Positions 23,435 through 36,800 of a DNA stretch of 64,000 bases are shown here, in pieces. Made by a program: the position numbers and the translations under genes. Position 1 is the first letter of the stretch. Every line of letters begins with the position of its first letter. The stretch comes from Medicago truncatula (lineage: Eukaryota > Streptophyta > Magnoliopsida > Fabales > Fabaceae). The notes beneath the pieces are model-generated. The model saw nothing but the letters and a program-made list of their open reading frames with translations. It made no database searches and was not told the origin of the DNA. The stretch is taken from positions 13,268,001-13,332,000 of the forward strand of contig NC_053049.1 of NCBI RefSeq assembly GCF_003473485.1, given 5' to 3'.

Positions 23435-25055
23435 TTTATGTCTATCAGTCTATGTAACTTTGTTGTGCTTTGGCCTACTCTTGTGTGATGATGATGGTAT
23501 TCAAACAGTCTATTTTTTAGTTAAAGACTTTATAGAATGTTTAGTTATTAATGTCACAACTTTAAAATGAGATGAGAATAGTTTTACCTCTTAAAACGCC
23601 TATTTTCATTATTACGCTCTCTTCCCTGTATTTTTGTTCACGTTAAGTCAAGTTTAATGATAGCTAATAAATCTAATAAGCAATATGTGGTGTGCATTTT
23701 AAGGTTATTTAGCATTTCAAAAGCAGGATTTACCAGGTTAGTCTATAAAAAAGAAGTCCATAATAATTAGGCAATGAGAATAGGTCCCGTTAATGTTTTG
23801 TTAATTTGCCGAGTTCAAACCGTTAATTAGTTGACGTGTTTTTGTAAGTGAGCGAATTCACCATTTTTTGAAGACCAAGGTGACATGAAAATGCATATAT
23901 ACCTAATATAAATGGGATAAGTAGTTTAGAATGTCCTCCATTCAAACTACTGCGATATGTTTTAAATTTTTATAAATATACAAACTTTCATTTTTAGTCT
24001 TTCTGAATTTTTTATTTAAACTTTGGTCTCCCTAAATTTTACGCAATCAAATTTAGTCCCTTGTTACGATTCAAACTTGTGACCCCCTTTCATCATTTAA
24101 CAAAACCAATCCAGCTATCCATCCTTGCAATAGTTAAAATTATTAAAGTTAAGATATTGTCAATGAATGTCATTAAAAAAAGTCACTTTGAACATGCCGA
24201 ATGAACTTTTGTTAAAAAAAGGACTAGAATTAGTAATAAAAAATTTAGAATGACTAAAGTTTTAATAAATAAAAACAGCTAAATCTCATTTCAATAATAG
24301 GAACAACAATTCATTAAAAAAACATATCATATGCATTTTAAAAGGAGTATATTTTGATTTATTTATAACAATTTTTTGAGTGTTGTATATGTTAAAAAGT
24401 TTATAAATAAATACGATAATATACATATAGAGGGAAATTATGCTTACATATAGAGACAAATAAAATATTAATTAAAAATAAAGAGTATATATTATTTTTA
24501 AGAAGTATATAAATTAAAAAGTGTAAAAACACTCGTTTACAATCATTATCTTATTGAATAAAATCAATAGGAACAATCAAGTCATAAAAAATTGGTGGAG
24601 AGAATGTGAGTTAGAGAACCTAGCACTCGTCATAAAAAAAAATAAAAAATCTTCCGGTGTGGCGTATTAATAGCAGCTAATCCAATTTAAATCAGCAATC
24701 AAGTCAAAAACAGTCCACATAATCTTACTTGCCGACGACCAACGACGTCGTTTCCTCCTTCAGCGCCGTTATCTGATTACGAAATCCCAACACTGTAGAC
24801 ATTTAATTACTTAAAATAATCCCTCACATGATTAATGACCATAGAAAACGATAGAAATTGCAAGAAAATCAAAATACTGAAAAAAGAAAGTGTCAGAAAC
24901 AACACAGAATATCCTCGCTCTGAATCATCCATTTCTTTCTCAGTCTCACATTTTCATTTTTTTTGGGAACTTCGAATTCAAGAACAGTGTGTTTTTGCTA
25001 CACTGTTTGGATGAGAAACCCTAACTACTTCAACCGTTCATCACTTTCAAGTTCG
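23435..25055. other. SAP18-GAUT1 intergenic region
   Basis: It holds the SAP18 3' UTR (to about 23600) and a decayed inverted segment at about 23990-24290 (TTAGTCCCTTGTTACGATTC with inverted AAAGTTTTAATAAA-type sequence), probably an old MITE. The GAUT1 promoter and 5' UTR lie at about 24700-25160. No other gene is seen. Confidence 0.45.
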
Positions 25056-25132
25056 ATCTCTCTCTCTCTCTCTCTCTGTTTGTTTCTCTCTCTCTCTCTC
25101 TCACTGTGTAGATTTTCTCTCTCTCAATTTTT
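25056..25132 (+). promoter_or_regulatory. CT-rich leader of GAUT1
   Basis: (CT)n runs at 25056-25078, 25087-25103 and 25116-25126 precede the start codon at 25161. CT tracts of this kind are common in plant 5' UTRs. TTTTGCAG at about 25139 could also be the acceptor of a 5' UTR intron. Confidence 0.5.
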
Positions 25133-25160
25133 CTCTTGTTTTGCAGGTTTTTGATACGTA

Positions 25161-28100
25161 ATGCCGCCAAAGCGAGGGGTTTCCTTCGCTAAGAGCGGAA
25201 GCAAAGGAATTCGTTTTCCTATTTTGAGTTTCGTTCTTCTATGTGTTCTTACGCCGGTTGTTTTCTTCTTCGGTCGAGGTTTTCACGTTACTGGTTAGTT
25301 CATTACTTTTTTCGCACACGAACACTAATCACGGCACTTTTGAATTAAGAGAATCACATAATTGAATGTAATCACGTGTTTATGTAGTGTCATTATGCTT
25401 TCAATCAGAAGTCTCGGTGCTACATACTACTTTTGATTTTTATTTTTTGTTAATGTTTTTTTATTGAGTATGATTATGGAGTATTCTTAGACATTTATGA
25501 TTTTTGGAAGTGTTATTGTATTTAATTGTTGCTGTATTGGGAATTTAGATGAAGGAACGGTTATTAAGAGAATATAAGGTAATTATCGATAAATTGTTAG
25601 CGTTGTTGACGTCACTATTTTTACTCGGATAGGAAAAAGGCTGTATTGCCGATACTACCGTTATTTAACAATAGTTTGTACTAAATAGCGTATCGTAACA
25701 ATTGCAATTTGTTCAAATTCCACTACGGTATAGTGCTTAGTAGCGCTGCTATAGCCACTATTTAATCACAATGTTTTAAGTCTTCAATTTTTGCCAGGGA
25801 TGGATTTTCTAGGTAGTATTGACAGTGCTAAACTTCCTTTTCAAGTGTCGCCCATAGATTTTTCTTTAGCATTTTCCTAATACACTTCCATTTTACAATC
25901 CATATAATGTGGTACACCGAAATTGATGTAGTCATGTATGGGAAAAAAAGCCTTTCTTTATTGATATTCCTTGAAAGGTAATTTCTTAGTTAGTTAGTTA
26001 GTAAGTCATTTAGTTATGCACGCAAGATTGGAGGCTATAAATAATAGAAAGGAGATCACGCGTGGTATCTTTGGTTTTGTGAGGAAATTGGAGTGGGTGA
26101 GCACCAAGTCTTTTGAATATATAGACTGTAATAGTTTTATCAATGAATAGACGACACCAATGCTTATTAAAATTTTTGTTAAATATGAATCTTTGCTGAA
26201 AATGGATTGGGAATGACTCCAACATTTGATGGGAAGGAGGCTTATCGGTGGCTCATCCTAGTACATAAGCATTTTCATTTTGTAGCCATTAGAATCTCGA
26301 GGGAATAAAGGTATTGTATGTGGTGGCCTTAAAAGGAGGAGAAGAATCAGAATGCATCTTGAGAAGAAGGCAGTGCTGAAGAGATTTGAATCTGAGGTTT
26401 GACTTTGTCTTCAAGATTTTGGATCTAAGTTGCAAGTGGGGGCAAAGTTCAAGATGAGAGCCAGGAATAAGTGATGGGGGGTAAAAACTAAGAAAGACAA
26501 GAAACAACATTTGGAAAGCAAACAAACTTGGAACTAAAGACAACCCAAGAAGTGAAAAAATAATCTTCAGAACCTCTCAACATCAAGGGTCAATAATTAC
26601 AAAGCATAAGGAAACACATACCTCTCAATATCAAGGGTCAAGAATTAGAAAACATAATGAAACACAAAGCAGTGAAGGTGGTGGAGAACAATATGAGTTA
26701 GAAAGACTACGGTCGACGCTAGACACAGGATAGACAGAGAGAAGGAACTGACAGAAGCAGGTAATGGAGCGAAAGGTGTTGCCATGGGTCGTGCAATGGT
26801 GGAAAAGAGATGGGAGAACAAAGCCCAATTATATTTTTTGTGGGGCCTAGTAGAAGCATCCAAGGACGTTGGTGTGGTCACAAAGGTTAGGACGTTGAAA
26901 AGGGAAGAACCATCGATGATCTAGAAGGAGGTTCCTGAATGGGATAGATGCACCGTCGTCTCCACTTGAACTGTCGAACTCAAGCTTTACTTTGAAGAGT
27001 TATTCAAAAATGGTGAAGCTATAACTCTTGAACATGTCGATCAAGCCTCCTCCGCCAGATACTTGTACCGGCAGGGTGGGCGTGGCTGTGTGACTCTGGT
27101 GGAAGAATCAGGGGGGTTGGTGCATTGCCGTTTTACAACTTCGAGGTTGAAGTTTCTACTTTCGAGACAAGAGTGATCGCATGCGTGGGGCCAGTTTGTT
27201 GTCCCGTTGGGCACAAACAAAAAGCAGAGGGTATTCTCGGTGAAGGAAGAATTGGCCAAGCCCAAATTAATGTGAAACTTATGTTTTAGCTAATAAAATC
27301 CTTCTTTGTTAGGCCCATGGTTGTTGCATGAAAAATATAATTTAACTTGTCCACAGAGGGTACACCAAAGGTAAGCAAGCAGTTAGCATCTCTATTGTTG
27401 AATGACAATTAATTGGGGGTGGAGACCGAAATTCAGGGTGAAAACATAAAGGGACAAAAGATCACATCCAATGGAATAGCAGCTGTCACTGAGTTTAGCA
27501 ATAGGATTTTGCCGCGGCATGGTGGCAAACTTGCATATTTGTTGGCTTTGCAGTCGATGGGACTGATAGATACGGCCCATCATTAACAAGATTGGCTGTG
27601 CAACTCTAGAACCTCTGAGAGACATTAAGCTGCCACCACAAAAACCTTCAAATTGAAGTCCTAATAATAAGGGCATATCCTAAATGCGCATTTCACAAGA
27701 GGAGATGAGGGCTTTGGTGAGCCCATGTATTCATCATGTTCACTTTGAAGATAAGGTGAAAGGGGATATTAAGTATTGATCTCTTAGGTAGTTAATTAGG
27801 GGTGTGTGATGAGAAGCTACAAATTACTTCCCTTACCAGCACATCTGTAGGTCTTTACACCTGCTGATATTATCAAAGGCGAGATTCTACACCTTCTCAC
27901 AATAGACGCCACCATATATACTTTGTTTTACTTCTAATTAAACAAAAGTCATTTGGTTTTAAAGCTTTTCCTTAATATTTAAAGATTATCCTTAAATTTG
28001 ACAATATATTATGCTTATATTTATTTGATGTGCTTGATGTAATATGAAAACATGTGGATAAGAATAAATCTGTGAAAAATACCCCAAATTGAAAAGCCCC

Positions 28101-31100
28101 CTTTATTGGATCCCCTGTTAAGCCCCATATTTAGGCCCCCTTAACATGTGGGCTTGGCCCCAAATTTTAGGCCCCCTAAAGTTGACAGCTCTAGATAAGG
28201 AGCAAATTTTATTGTTGCTTGTTGGGGTTTTGTGCTGTTGGAACTTCTGTGATGGCATAAAATTTGTGCATCAGTGAAATAAGAATTGAAATATTTTGTC
28301 TATTCTCTGACCAGAATATCACTTATGTTGTTCCAAGTGGGTAAGTAAGGAGTTTGGTTCCTCTTTAGCAAGGTCTTGGGTCTAAGTCTTCTGAATTGAA
28401 AAAAAAAATAGTTTTATCCTTTTAAGTGAGTTCACTTGACTTGACTGCTATTAGCCGGGATCCAGTGTGATATTTGGATAGTATAAAACATAAACACGCA
28501 CAAGAATTGAACAGGGAGCCTTGGTGCAACAATTAAAGTTACTATTATGTGTCTAGAGGTCGCAACTTTGTGTTGTGACATTAGACTCTTGCAAGTGTAA
28601 GGTAAAGGCTGTCTAGAATAAACCTACAGTGGGTCCATTCCTGGATTCTTCCATGGTAGGAGCTTTATAGAACAGATTGCCTTTTCTTCTCTATGTTGTA
28701 GAATTGATGGTCAAGAGGCTTTGTCAGTCCTCATTTGGTAATAGACTGTTGAATTTGAGAAATGAAATGGTGTAGAATGTCGCTGACTTGAAATGTGCTT
28801 CATCTATCTTCTAGTTTCTTCTGTCTATTTCACTTCAATGAGAAAGAGAAAAACAACTTCTCTACAAGTGTTATCAAATAGCGGTGTTATAGCATTGTAG
28901 TGTAGCGAAAATTGAAAGAGTCGCCATCACTCTGTGATAAGCTAATTCAGTACAAAGTGTTTTCAAATAGTGGTGTTATAGTATTGTAGTGTAACGAAAT
29001 TCGAACAAACTGCTATTTACTGTGACTGCAATTGACACAACACAATTGCTATGTATTTCTTTACATGCATATTTATTAGTTTAAGCCGGTCTACTTACTT
29101 GAAATGCATTGTGCAGATCAAGATGATATTTCAGCTGTTGCAAATAGACAGGTAGCTTGTTTTGTGCGATATTGGCTATGTAACTAAATAATGGATATGA
29201 GATTATTTTTTGTTTGACTTGAAATAACTGTTGACTGCAGCCAGCTGCCAAATGGAGAGAATGGCGTGCGTTGCAAGACCTTAAATCAACTTTTTCGAAA
29301 GAGGCAAGCTGAGGCTTATAAACAGTTGATCCATATTTAACATTTACTTTTTTCACGTAAGATTTTTCTAATTAATATTATATTTTAGGTTTTCGATGTT
29401 ATTGTATCCAGCACAGATGATATGGGGCCTTTGAGTCTTGACAATTTTAGAAAAAATATGTCTGCGTCATGGAGAGTTGTTGGATTAGAGACTTCAAATG
29501 CTGCCTATGAGGTTTGGATTGATGTGCTTCTGCATGGAAATTTTATTTCCTGTATTTAAAAGAATTTAAAAGAAGTATAAAAAGCCATTATTGTTTTATT
29601 GCCTCCAAATGTTAATTCATGTTTGATTTTTTAATTAAAGGTAAAGAAACCAACAACACACGTTACACAAGAAAAACCAAAGGTGAAGGAAGGAAGATCT
29701 TCAGGTGGTATCACACTCTATACTGTATAATATGCATGTGTTGTTGCTTAATTTACACTCCAACTATTTTTTTGTGCAGAGGGTCTTACTCACTGGACTG
29801 ATAGCCCTACACGACAAGTCCGAAGGGTGAGCATCATTTTGTGACATTTTCTTGTTAGAACTTGCATTTGGCTTGTTTGAACACACCTTCCTTATGTTAG
29901 TGATAGTTTGCATTGTAGCTCATTTTAGTTTTTATTTTTTACAACAACAAAGGAAAAAGTAAGGGCCCGTGTTTCATGTTTACATTTTCACTTCAACTAA
30001 AAGACATAAGAGATATAGCTCTAGTATTTTCCTCACTATTTGATTTTACAATTTTTGAAAAGAATTTAACATTTTCAGAAATTTTGAAAATGCTAAAACT
30101 GTTTTCATTGGTTCTAACACTACATTCCTCCAAGATAGTCTTCCGTCTTCTCTCATAAAAAATGTTTATTACGTGAATTTTCCATCTCTTTGAATCTTTG
30201 AAAATTTAAAACTGAAAATATTTCAGAAAGCAAACATGACTTATGTTTTCCACCTCAAATGATATTAGCTTTTAGCTAAAAATAACCTTTTGTTCATAGT
30301 ACATTTTAGACATGTTAGAATTTTATAATTTTCTTTAGAGTATTTTATTCTCTTTTGGTAAATTTAGCCTGAAACGTAATTTTCTCCAACATGATTGAAA
30401 ATATTCTCATTCTTACTGAATTGTGGCATGTCTGAGACACACAACTTGTTTTTCCAATTGCCAAGCATTGACAGCGATGTTCTGTTTAAACCAAACATTG
30501 TGTTTCGACTTTTGAGTGTTTTTCATTTTGGGAATGGGATTTTTCATGTTCTTCATAACTATTTTCTGCAGAAATTAATAGAAAAAAGGCAGGAAAAGCG
30601 TGCTGCTGAGTTGGTAAAGATGGACAATGAAGTAATCGTAAAACTTGAAAATGAAGCTATTGAACGTTCAAGATCTGTTGAGTCAGCCGTACTGGGTAAA
30701 TACAGCATTTGGAGGAAAGAAATTGAGAATGAAAATGCTGATTCTTCTGTTCGGTTTATGCGGGACCAGATCATTATGGCTAGGGTATATGTGAGTATCG
30801 CACAGATGAACAACAAGCTTGAACTGTTGCAAGAGCTGCAGTCTAGGCTCAAAGAGAGTCAACATGCTTTAGGTGATGCAATTGCTGATTCAGATCTTCA
30901 TCACAGGTTCGAATTATGTGGTATTCATTCACTTTTTGTATGCCTTTTTCTGAATTTGCTGCTTAACTAATTTCGTGTAATTATCTTTAGTACACGTCAA
31001 GAAATAAAGGCTATGGGCCAAGTTCTGTCAAAGGCACGGGGGCAATTGTATGACAGCAAGTTGGTCACTGGAAAATTGAGAGCAATGCTACAGACAGCTG

Positions 31101-32508
31101 ATGAGCAAGTTAGGAACTTGAAGAAACAAAGCACATTCCTCAGTCAGTTGGCTGCTAAGACCATACCAAGTGGAATTCATTGCTTATCTATGCGCCTCAC
31201 AATAGATTACTACCTCCTTCCTCCTGAAAAAAGGAAGTTCCCTAGGAGCGAGAACTTGGAGAATCCCAGTCTTTATCATTATGCACTATTTTCAGACAAT
31301 GTCTTGGCTGCATCCGTCGTTGTCAACTCAGCTGTTACAAATGCAAAGGTGACTAAGATGATCTATTTACGAAACCGATGTTCCGTGGCATTATTTCCTT
31401 TTATAGACAGTGAATAATTTGTTCCTCGACTGTAGGATTTGAATATCTTTCACGTGTACTCCATATATGATTTGAGAAAATATTACATCATTAAACCAAC
31501 CCTCACTGTCTTTATGTTCTTGTGTTCAATGTTGCAGGATCCTTCAAAGTATGTTTTCCACCTTGTTACTGATAAACTCAATTTTGGAGCCATGAACATG
31601 TGGTTTCTTTTGAACCCTCCTGGAAAAGCTACAATCCATGTTCAAAATGTAGATGATTTTAAGTGGTTGAACTCATCCTACTGCCCTGTATTGCGGCAGC
31701 TTGAATCTGCAAAAATGAAAGAGTATTATTTCAAGGCAGGCCATCCAACCACTCTTTCTTCTGGTGCTTCCAATATGAAATATAGAAACCCAAAATATCT
31801 CTCGATGCTCAACCATCTTAGATTCTATCTTCCAGAAGTTTATCCTAAATTAGATAAAATCCTTTTTCTTGATGATGACATCGTTGTTCAGAAGGATTTG
31901 ACAGGATTATGGGAAGTTGATCTTCAGGGGAAAGTAAATGGTGCAGTTGAAACATGTGGTGAAAGCTTTCACCGATTTGACAAATATCTTAACTTTTCAA
32001 ATCCACATATTGCAAGAAACTTTGATCCAAATGCTTGTGGTTGGGCATATGGCATGAACATATTTGATCTGAAGGAGTGGAAAAAGAAGGATATCACTGG
32101 CATATATCACAAATGGCAAAATATGGTGAGCTTTTGATTATAGCAATTGTCTGCATCATAGTGTCTATTCATCACAATTAGATTAGTATGACAAATCTTT
32201 CACTGACATAGCTTTTTTTAATCTGATTTTAGAATGAAGACAGGGTGCTTTGGAAGCTGGGGACATTACCTCCAGGACTAATGACATTCTATGGGCTGAC
32301 ACATCCACTAAATAAATCGTGGCATGTCCTTGGTTTGGGTTACAGTCCAACTGTAGATCGATCAATGATAGAGAATGCAGCAGTTGTACACTACAATGGT
32401 AATATGAAGCCGTGGCTAGCAATTGCCATGACAAAGTATCGGTCTTACTGGACTAAATATGTTAAATACAATCATTCCTATCTGCAGAAATGCAAGTTAC
32501 ATGAATAG
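25161..32508 (+). CDS. GAUT1: GAUT1-type alpha-1,4-galacturonosyltransferase
   Basis: Ten exons: 25161-25293, 29117-29151, 29241-29303, 29389-29511, 29641-29704, 29780-29826, 30572-30906, 30991-31348, 31538-32125 and 32233-32508 (TAG). Together they make 2022 nt or 673 residues, the same length as Arabidopsis GAUT1. The product transfers galacturonic acid from UDP-GalA to homogalacturonan in the Golgi, during pectin synthesis. Features: N-terminal signal anchor (about residues 18-37, FPILSFVLLCVLTPVVFFF), a long stem with charged helices, then the GT8 domain with LFLDDDIVVQKDL (Asp 498-500, the DxD metal/UDP site) and HYNGNMKPW (635-643). The block AVLGKYSIWR and other stem motifs favour GAUT1 over other family members. 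Intron 3 starts with GC (GAG|GCAAGC at 29304), a GC-AG intron; the other introns are GT-AG. Intron 1 is 3.8 kb and holds transposon remnants. No lesion was seen. Confidence 0.95.
25980..27860 (+). pseudogene. Decayed Ty3/gypsy-like retroelement in GAUT1 intron 1
   Basis: Translation near 26213 reads MTPTFDGKEAYRWLILVHKHF, like the start of a gypsy gag domain. Further on, AVLKRFES and KLQVGAKF match the next gag block in other frames. LTR-like text, TTAGTTAGTTAGTAAGTCA, occurs at about 25985. Many stops and frameshifts are present and no pol domain was seen. Boundaries are approximate. Confidence 0.5.
28512..28675 (+). mobile_element. tRNA-derived SINE (GAGCCTTGGTGCAAC type) in GAUT1 intron 1
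   Basis: GGGAGCCTTGGTGCAACAAT is a pol III A-box-like start. The body has GAGGTCGCAACTTTG (a degraded B box), TGCAAGTGTAAGGTAAAGGC and GGTAGGAGCTTTAT, in the order known from a common plant SINE. It is diverged and lacks an intact B box. Confidence 0.6.
28878..29052. repeat. Two tandem units with a GGTGTTATAG(C/T)ATTGTAGTGTA core
   Basis: ATCAAATAGCGGTGTTATAG...CGAAAATTGAA (from about 28878) is repeated as TTCAAATAGTGGTGTTATAG...CGAAATTCGAA (from about 28970), roughly 95 bp apart. Related TAGCGCTGCTATAGCC sequence lies at about 25740 in the same intron. Confidence 0.55.
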
Positions 32509-33027
32509 TCAGAATAGTTATCTCTTTCTTCTCCAGCATCCCCCATTTTCTTTCATCTTTCTGGCATGGCTATTTCAACTAGTGTCTTGCTTAGAATGAT
32601 GGCAGTGTCTTGAACCTAGAAGGAAAGGAGTCAATGCATGCTCGATGTTTACCTCCAACATCATTCTTTTCCACATTGATTCTTGCTTTGAATTCATTTA
32701 ATTTGTTGACACATTCTCTCCTATTTGAAACAAGGTTAAGAAGTAGTTACCTTGTTTACCATAAAACTCCTCATTGTACAATATTCTGATCTGATGCTCA
32801 GACAGGACTTGAAATTAAATATCATATTTCTATATTCTTTGAGAAAACATAACTTTCTTGTTCAGTTTTTAGAGCTTATCTGTTTCTTTATATGCCTGTA
32901 CTACTGACTCTCATCGGTAAAATCATGGATTTTCCAGGAGATGCTTTTCTGGTTATTTTCTGTTCTTTTTCCTTTTATCTTTTGCTTTAGATGCTCTTAT
33001 ATATGTTCAGACCTTAATAAATTTTAA
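32509..33027. other. GAUT1 3' UTR and downstream sequence
   Basis: No open frame or repeat of note was found. The 3' UTR plausibly ends before about 33020. Confidence 0.4.
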
Positions 33028-33140
33028 TATATGGTCCTGCACACTTAAACACATATTAACATATCCAATTGTTGTTCAATACTTTGTTATCATCAAAACT
33101 TCAGTGACATTGTACAAATTCAATTTTGTTCCAACATTAT
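33028..33140. repeat. Right-end fragment of the dispersed family in MULE insertion 2
   Basis: ATGGTCCTGCACACTTAAAC, TTATCATCAAAACTTC and TTTTGTTCCAACA match the end of the 11741-12876 insertion with scattered changes. The rest of that element is absent here. Confidence 0.6.
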
Positions 33141-33144
33141 CCCG

Positions 33145-33840
33145 ATATTTTATTTGTCCTTTTTGAAGATGTCGGTGGATGTCTAGAAGCAGATTGTCAA
33201 CATCCAGAGGAAGTTCCTTTAGGGGGTGCCAATGGTGTCTGTAAGATCCCTTGGGTGAGTTAACTGGTGGTCTGTAAACCGAAGAGTGAGTGCGGCCCTG
33301 GTCTTAGATATCCCAGCCTTGTTAAGTTGTCCCTTATGGGCAAGTGGCTTTGGCTTCTCCTCTCAGATAGGGATGCTTTGTGGCGGGAGTCCGCTCTTGC
33401 CAGGTATGGTAGAGAGGGTACCTCAAACCATTTGGGTGGGCATCTTAAGGGTTGTAAAACTGCTTCGAGTTGGTGGAAACATGTTTCTCTTTTTAGGGTC
33501 TTTATTCGAAGAGGAGGATAACTATGCTTGGAGTCATGATCCTAAGGGTCTTTTTTCTGTAAAGTTTGGTTATCTTTTTCTCCTTAGGAGAGGGAAAAAA
33601 TGGGGGCGTTGGTATTTCTCTTGATCACTTCCCCTATTCGTGTTTGAAAATCTTGGGCACCTCTTAAGGTTAAGGTGTTTTCTTGGCAGTTGCTTCAGGA
33701 CAGATTGCCAACCCATCATAATCATTTTCTTAGGAGAGTGACCTCTAACTCTAGGACAAACCTTGTGTGCCTTTTGTGGTGTTTCTCCTGAGTCAGGTTC
33801 TCATCTCTTTGATACATGTCATTTCTTTAGTTGTGGAGGT
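33145..33840 (+). pseudogene. LINE reverse transcriptase C-terminal fragment
   Basis: Translation in shifting frames gives LVKLSLMGKWLWLLLSDRDALWRE, WWKHVSLF, then DNYAWSHDPKGLFSVKFGYLFL and KSWAPLKVKVFSWQLLQDRLPTHHN. This is the end of a plant LINE reverse transcriptase followed by its zinc-binding (zf-RVT) region. Frameshifts and stops are present, so it is dead and truncated at both ends. Confidence 0.75.
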
Positions 33841-36800
33841 AGAATCAATTCTACACGTCTAAAATCAATTTGATCTCTGTTAAGAGTAAAGTCAAACATA
33901 TTTATAATGAAAGTGATAAATTAGTGATGTGATAAAGAAAATGGTAGGGAGAAAATAAGATGTCAAAAGGACGTTGAAAAATTAACGATGGATAAATATC
34001 ATTGTTATAAAACTTATTTCAAACATCCATTACCGCACTACCCTGAGACTAGCCAGTTCAATATCATGTTTTACCAAAATTAAACTATAAATTCAGCCGT
34101 GAAAAATATTCAAAGTTTCTAACATTTGAGATTATACTTTTGGATTTAAATACAGGGACCCTATAAATAGACTAAAAGTACATTTCAGCCGTAAATTAAA
34201 AAACAAATCAACTTTCATGTTACTTTAAACAAATATTATGCATTTATGCTTAGATAAGTAGATACTATATTGTGTTCAGTCACTTTCTATCCGATTTTGC
34301 TGCTTGAATTGACAAAGCGTTTTTCTTTGCTTTGCAGCCAATCTCAAATGAGAGAGAATCGCTTGTCCCCCACTCTCTTGTGGTAGAGCACTCAATCAAT
34401 CTTTCAATGATAAAATACATTAAAAATAATCATATTCAAAGTTCAAAGCATTTTGGAAAAAAAGGATGCCAAGTGACTGGAGTTCGTGAAATCTTGACTT
34501 ATAGAAAAAAGATTCAACAATGTGAAGAAAATAATCAAATAGAGAAGGGATAGAGTTATAGAATATGATCTTGACCCAAAAAAAAGAGAATTAAATAGAG
34601 AAAAGAAATAAAACATAGGAGTCTCCCATCAAATGATTACTAGAGAGAAAATAATATGCTTAAACATGATAGTTTTTATTACGTAAAAAGATAATCTAAT
34701 AAAAATCATCAAAATTCATACAAAAATTGTAGATTTTTTTTATTTTATATCCAAATATTCATACAAAACAATTTCTACAAACATTTCTAGATGCAAAGTC
34801 ATTAATAATTGCTACACTTTCAATTTAAAAATAAAATTATTTTGGGATTAATGGACTATTTTATTTTATTTTGGGACCCAAATTTTAGACTATTTTTTTT
34901 TGGGTCTAGGATGGTCGCCTTCCTTGCCCTGCCTCTTATACAATCCTGACATTATTACACCTGAATAAGATTAAGCGAATTTTTTCTTAAGTCAAATAAA
35001 GAATACGCAAGTCTTGAAGATATCAAACTTAGTCAAAGGTCAATAGAACTCGACAATGAGGCACACAATCTACGTTCCATGTTGATAACGCCACTAACCG
35101 CAAAGATCGATGAGCAAGGAAACATGTTTTAAGAAAGGTTGCACACATTGGACCTTGTCAACGGATCACGCCTAAAAAATGAAAGCTGTCAATCTAATAT
35201 CCGAGAAAGACTAATGCACTGCCACTACCCGTGCAAATATCCGAGAAAGGCTAAACATTGTACGCCATGTCGTTTGGTTATTAGGAATAATTTTGTCCAT
35301 AAATACTCATCTTGTACAATCTTATAGCTATTTTGTTTTTTTTGTTTGAGAACATATAGCTACGTATAATCCAAGCTGCATTAATGATATGTATACCCTA
35401 CAAATGATTTATAGTTTTTCTTTCGAATTCTTTTAGACGTATTGAGGATTTAAGATGGCTTGTCGTCGTTTCTGTTGTGTTTGTTTACATTTGAGTTTAT
35501 ATGAATCTTGTGTGATTTTAATACCAACACTAATTCATAAATTAACATTAACTTATTGAATTGAGTTTTTTGTTTCTATTTTAACTTAAAAATAGAGTTT
35601 TGATTTTCACCCAAAATAAAAAAAGAGTTTTGATTAAAAAACCCACGGAGAAGCGATTTTTTTATTCTATAACTTAGAGACTAGAAAGACTTAGACAGTA
35701 ATCATATGTTTATTTTTTAATGTATAGTAATTCAATATAACTAGAGTTCCATCAAGTGTAATAATTTAATCAAACTTAAGTCATTCTAATCTGTGCCTTT
35801 AGGGCATAACTTGTGTCCTTTTAGGGCACAAGTCAAGGAGTTTAAAATGGATTTTTTTTTTATATTAAATATATTATTTTTAAAATATTGAATGCATAAT
35901 TTCAAAAAAGAAAACTTCTACGTTTAATTTTTTAATTTATGTATCAAGGACATACGTTAGCTTTTCTCAGTAAACTTTACAAATTCAATAACAGTTTGAA
36001 GTTTCAGTCATTTAATTTCCTCATTAAAAATTACATGAACATCATTACCAATTTTGGTACATTCAAGATCCTTTGTAGATGAACAATTCGAGCAAACCTT
36101 GCTAAAAAACAAACACTTTGCTAAGATTAATGACTCATAGGAATGCAGTGTCCAACTCATTGCTATAGTGACATTTTTTGTCCAAAAGGTTATATATAAA
36201 ATCAAACCAAACTATAGCCCAACCCTAGTCGGTTAGTTTTGAAGTTGTGTGCAGCAATGTCAATATCACCTATAAAATAACCAATTCGTTTATAGGATAT
36301 CTTATCATTTTAGATTCACATTTTGTTTTTGTTTCTTTGACAATAACATTTTAGATTCACATGATGTTGCATTCATTTTGAATTTTTACGTGAAAGAGTA
36401 ATGTCAGAGAAAACAACACGTTTTCAGAGGCAAATCATATTTAATCTAAATAGAGTTTTGACATGTAGTCTTCTAATAAAAACAAAATAATTATTTAAAA
36501 TTATATGAATATTTTCATAACTATAATTCTAGTTTAAATGAACTTTGCTTAACCATCAATTATTTTTATGGACCCTACTTACATATATAAGTCCATATAA
36601 AAAAGGATGAGAAGATAACAACTAACAAACATAACTAAACTAACTATTAACAACCATAACCAATTTCATAACTATTAATAAACTTATATTTGATAAATCT
36701 TAAATAAACGAAAATTAAATTTGTAAGTTTTATTTTTATCTAAATTTTTATTTTCTATTAAATATAACATTTTAAGATTATATACATTAATGTGTTCAAC

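Noticed and set aside
30559..30852. 97-codon minus-strand frame
   Set aside because: It is the antisense shadow of GAUT1 exon 7.
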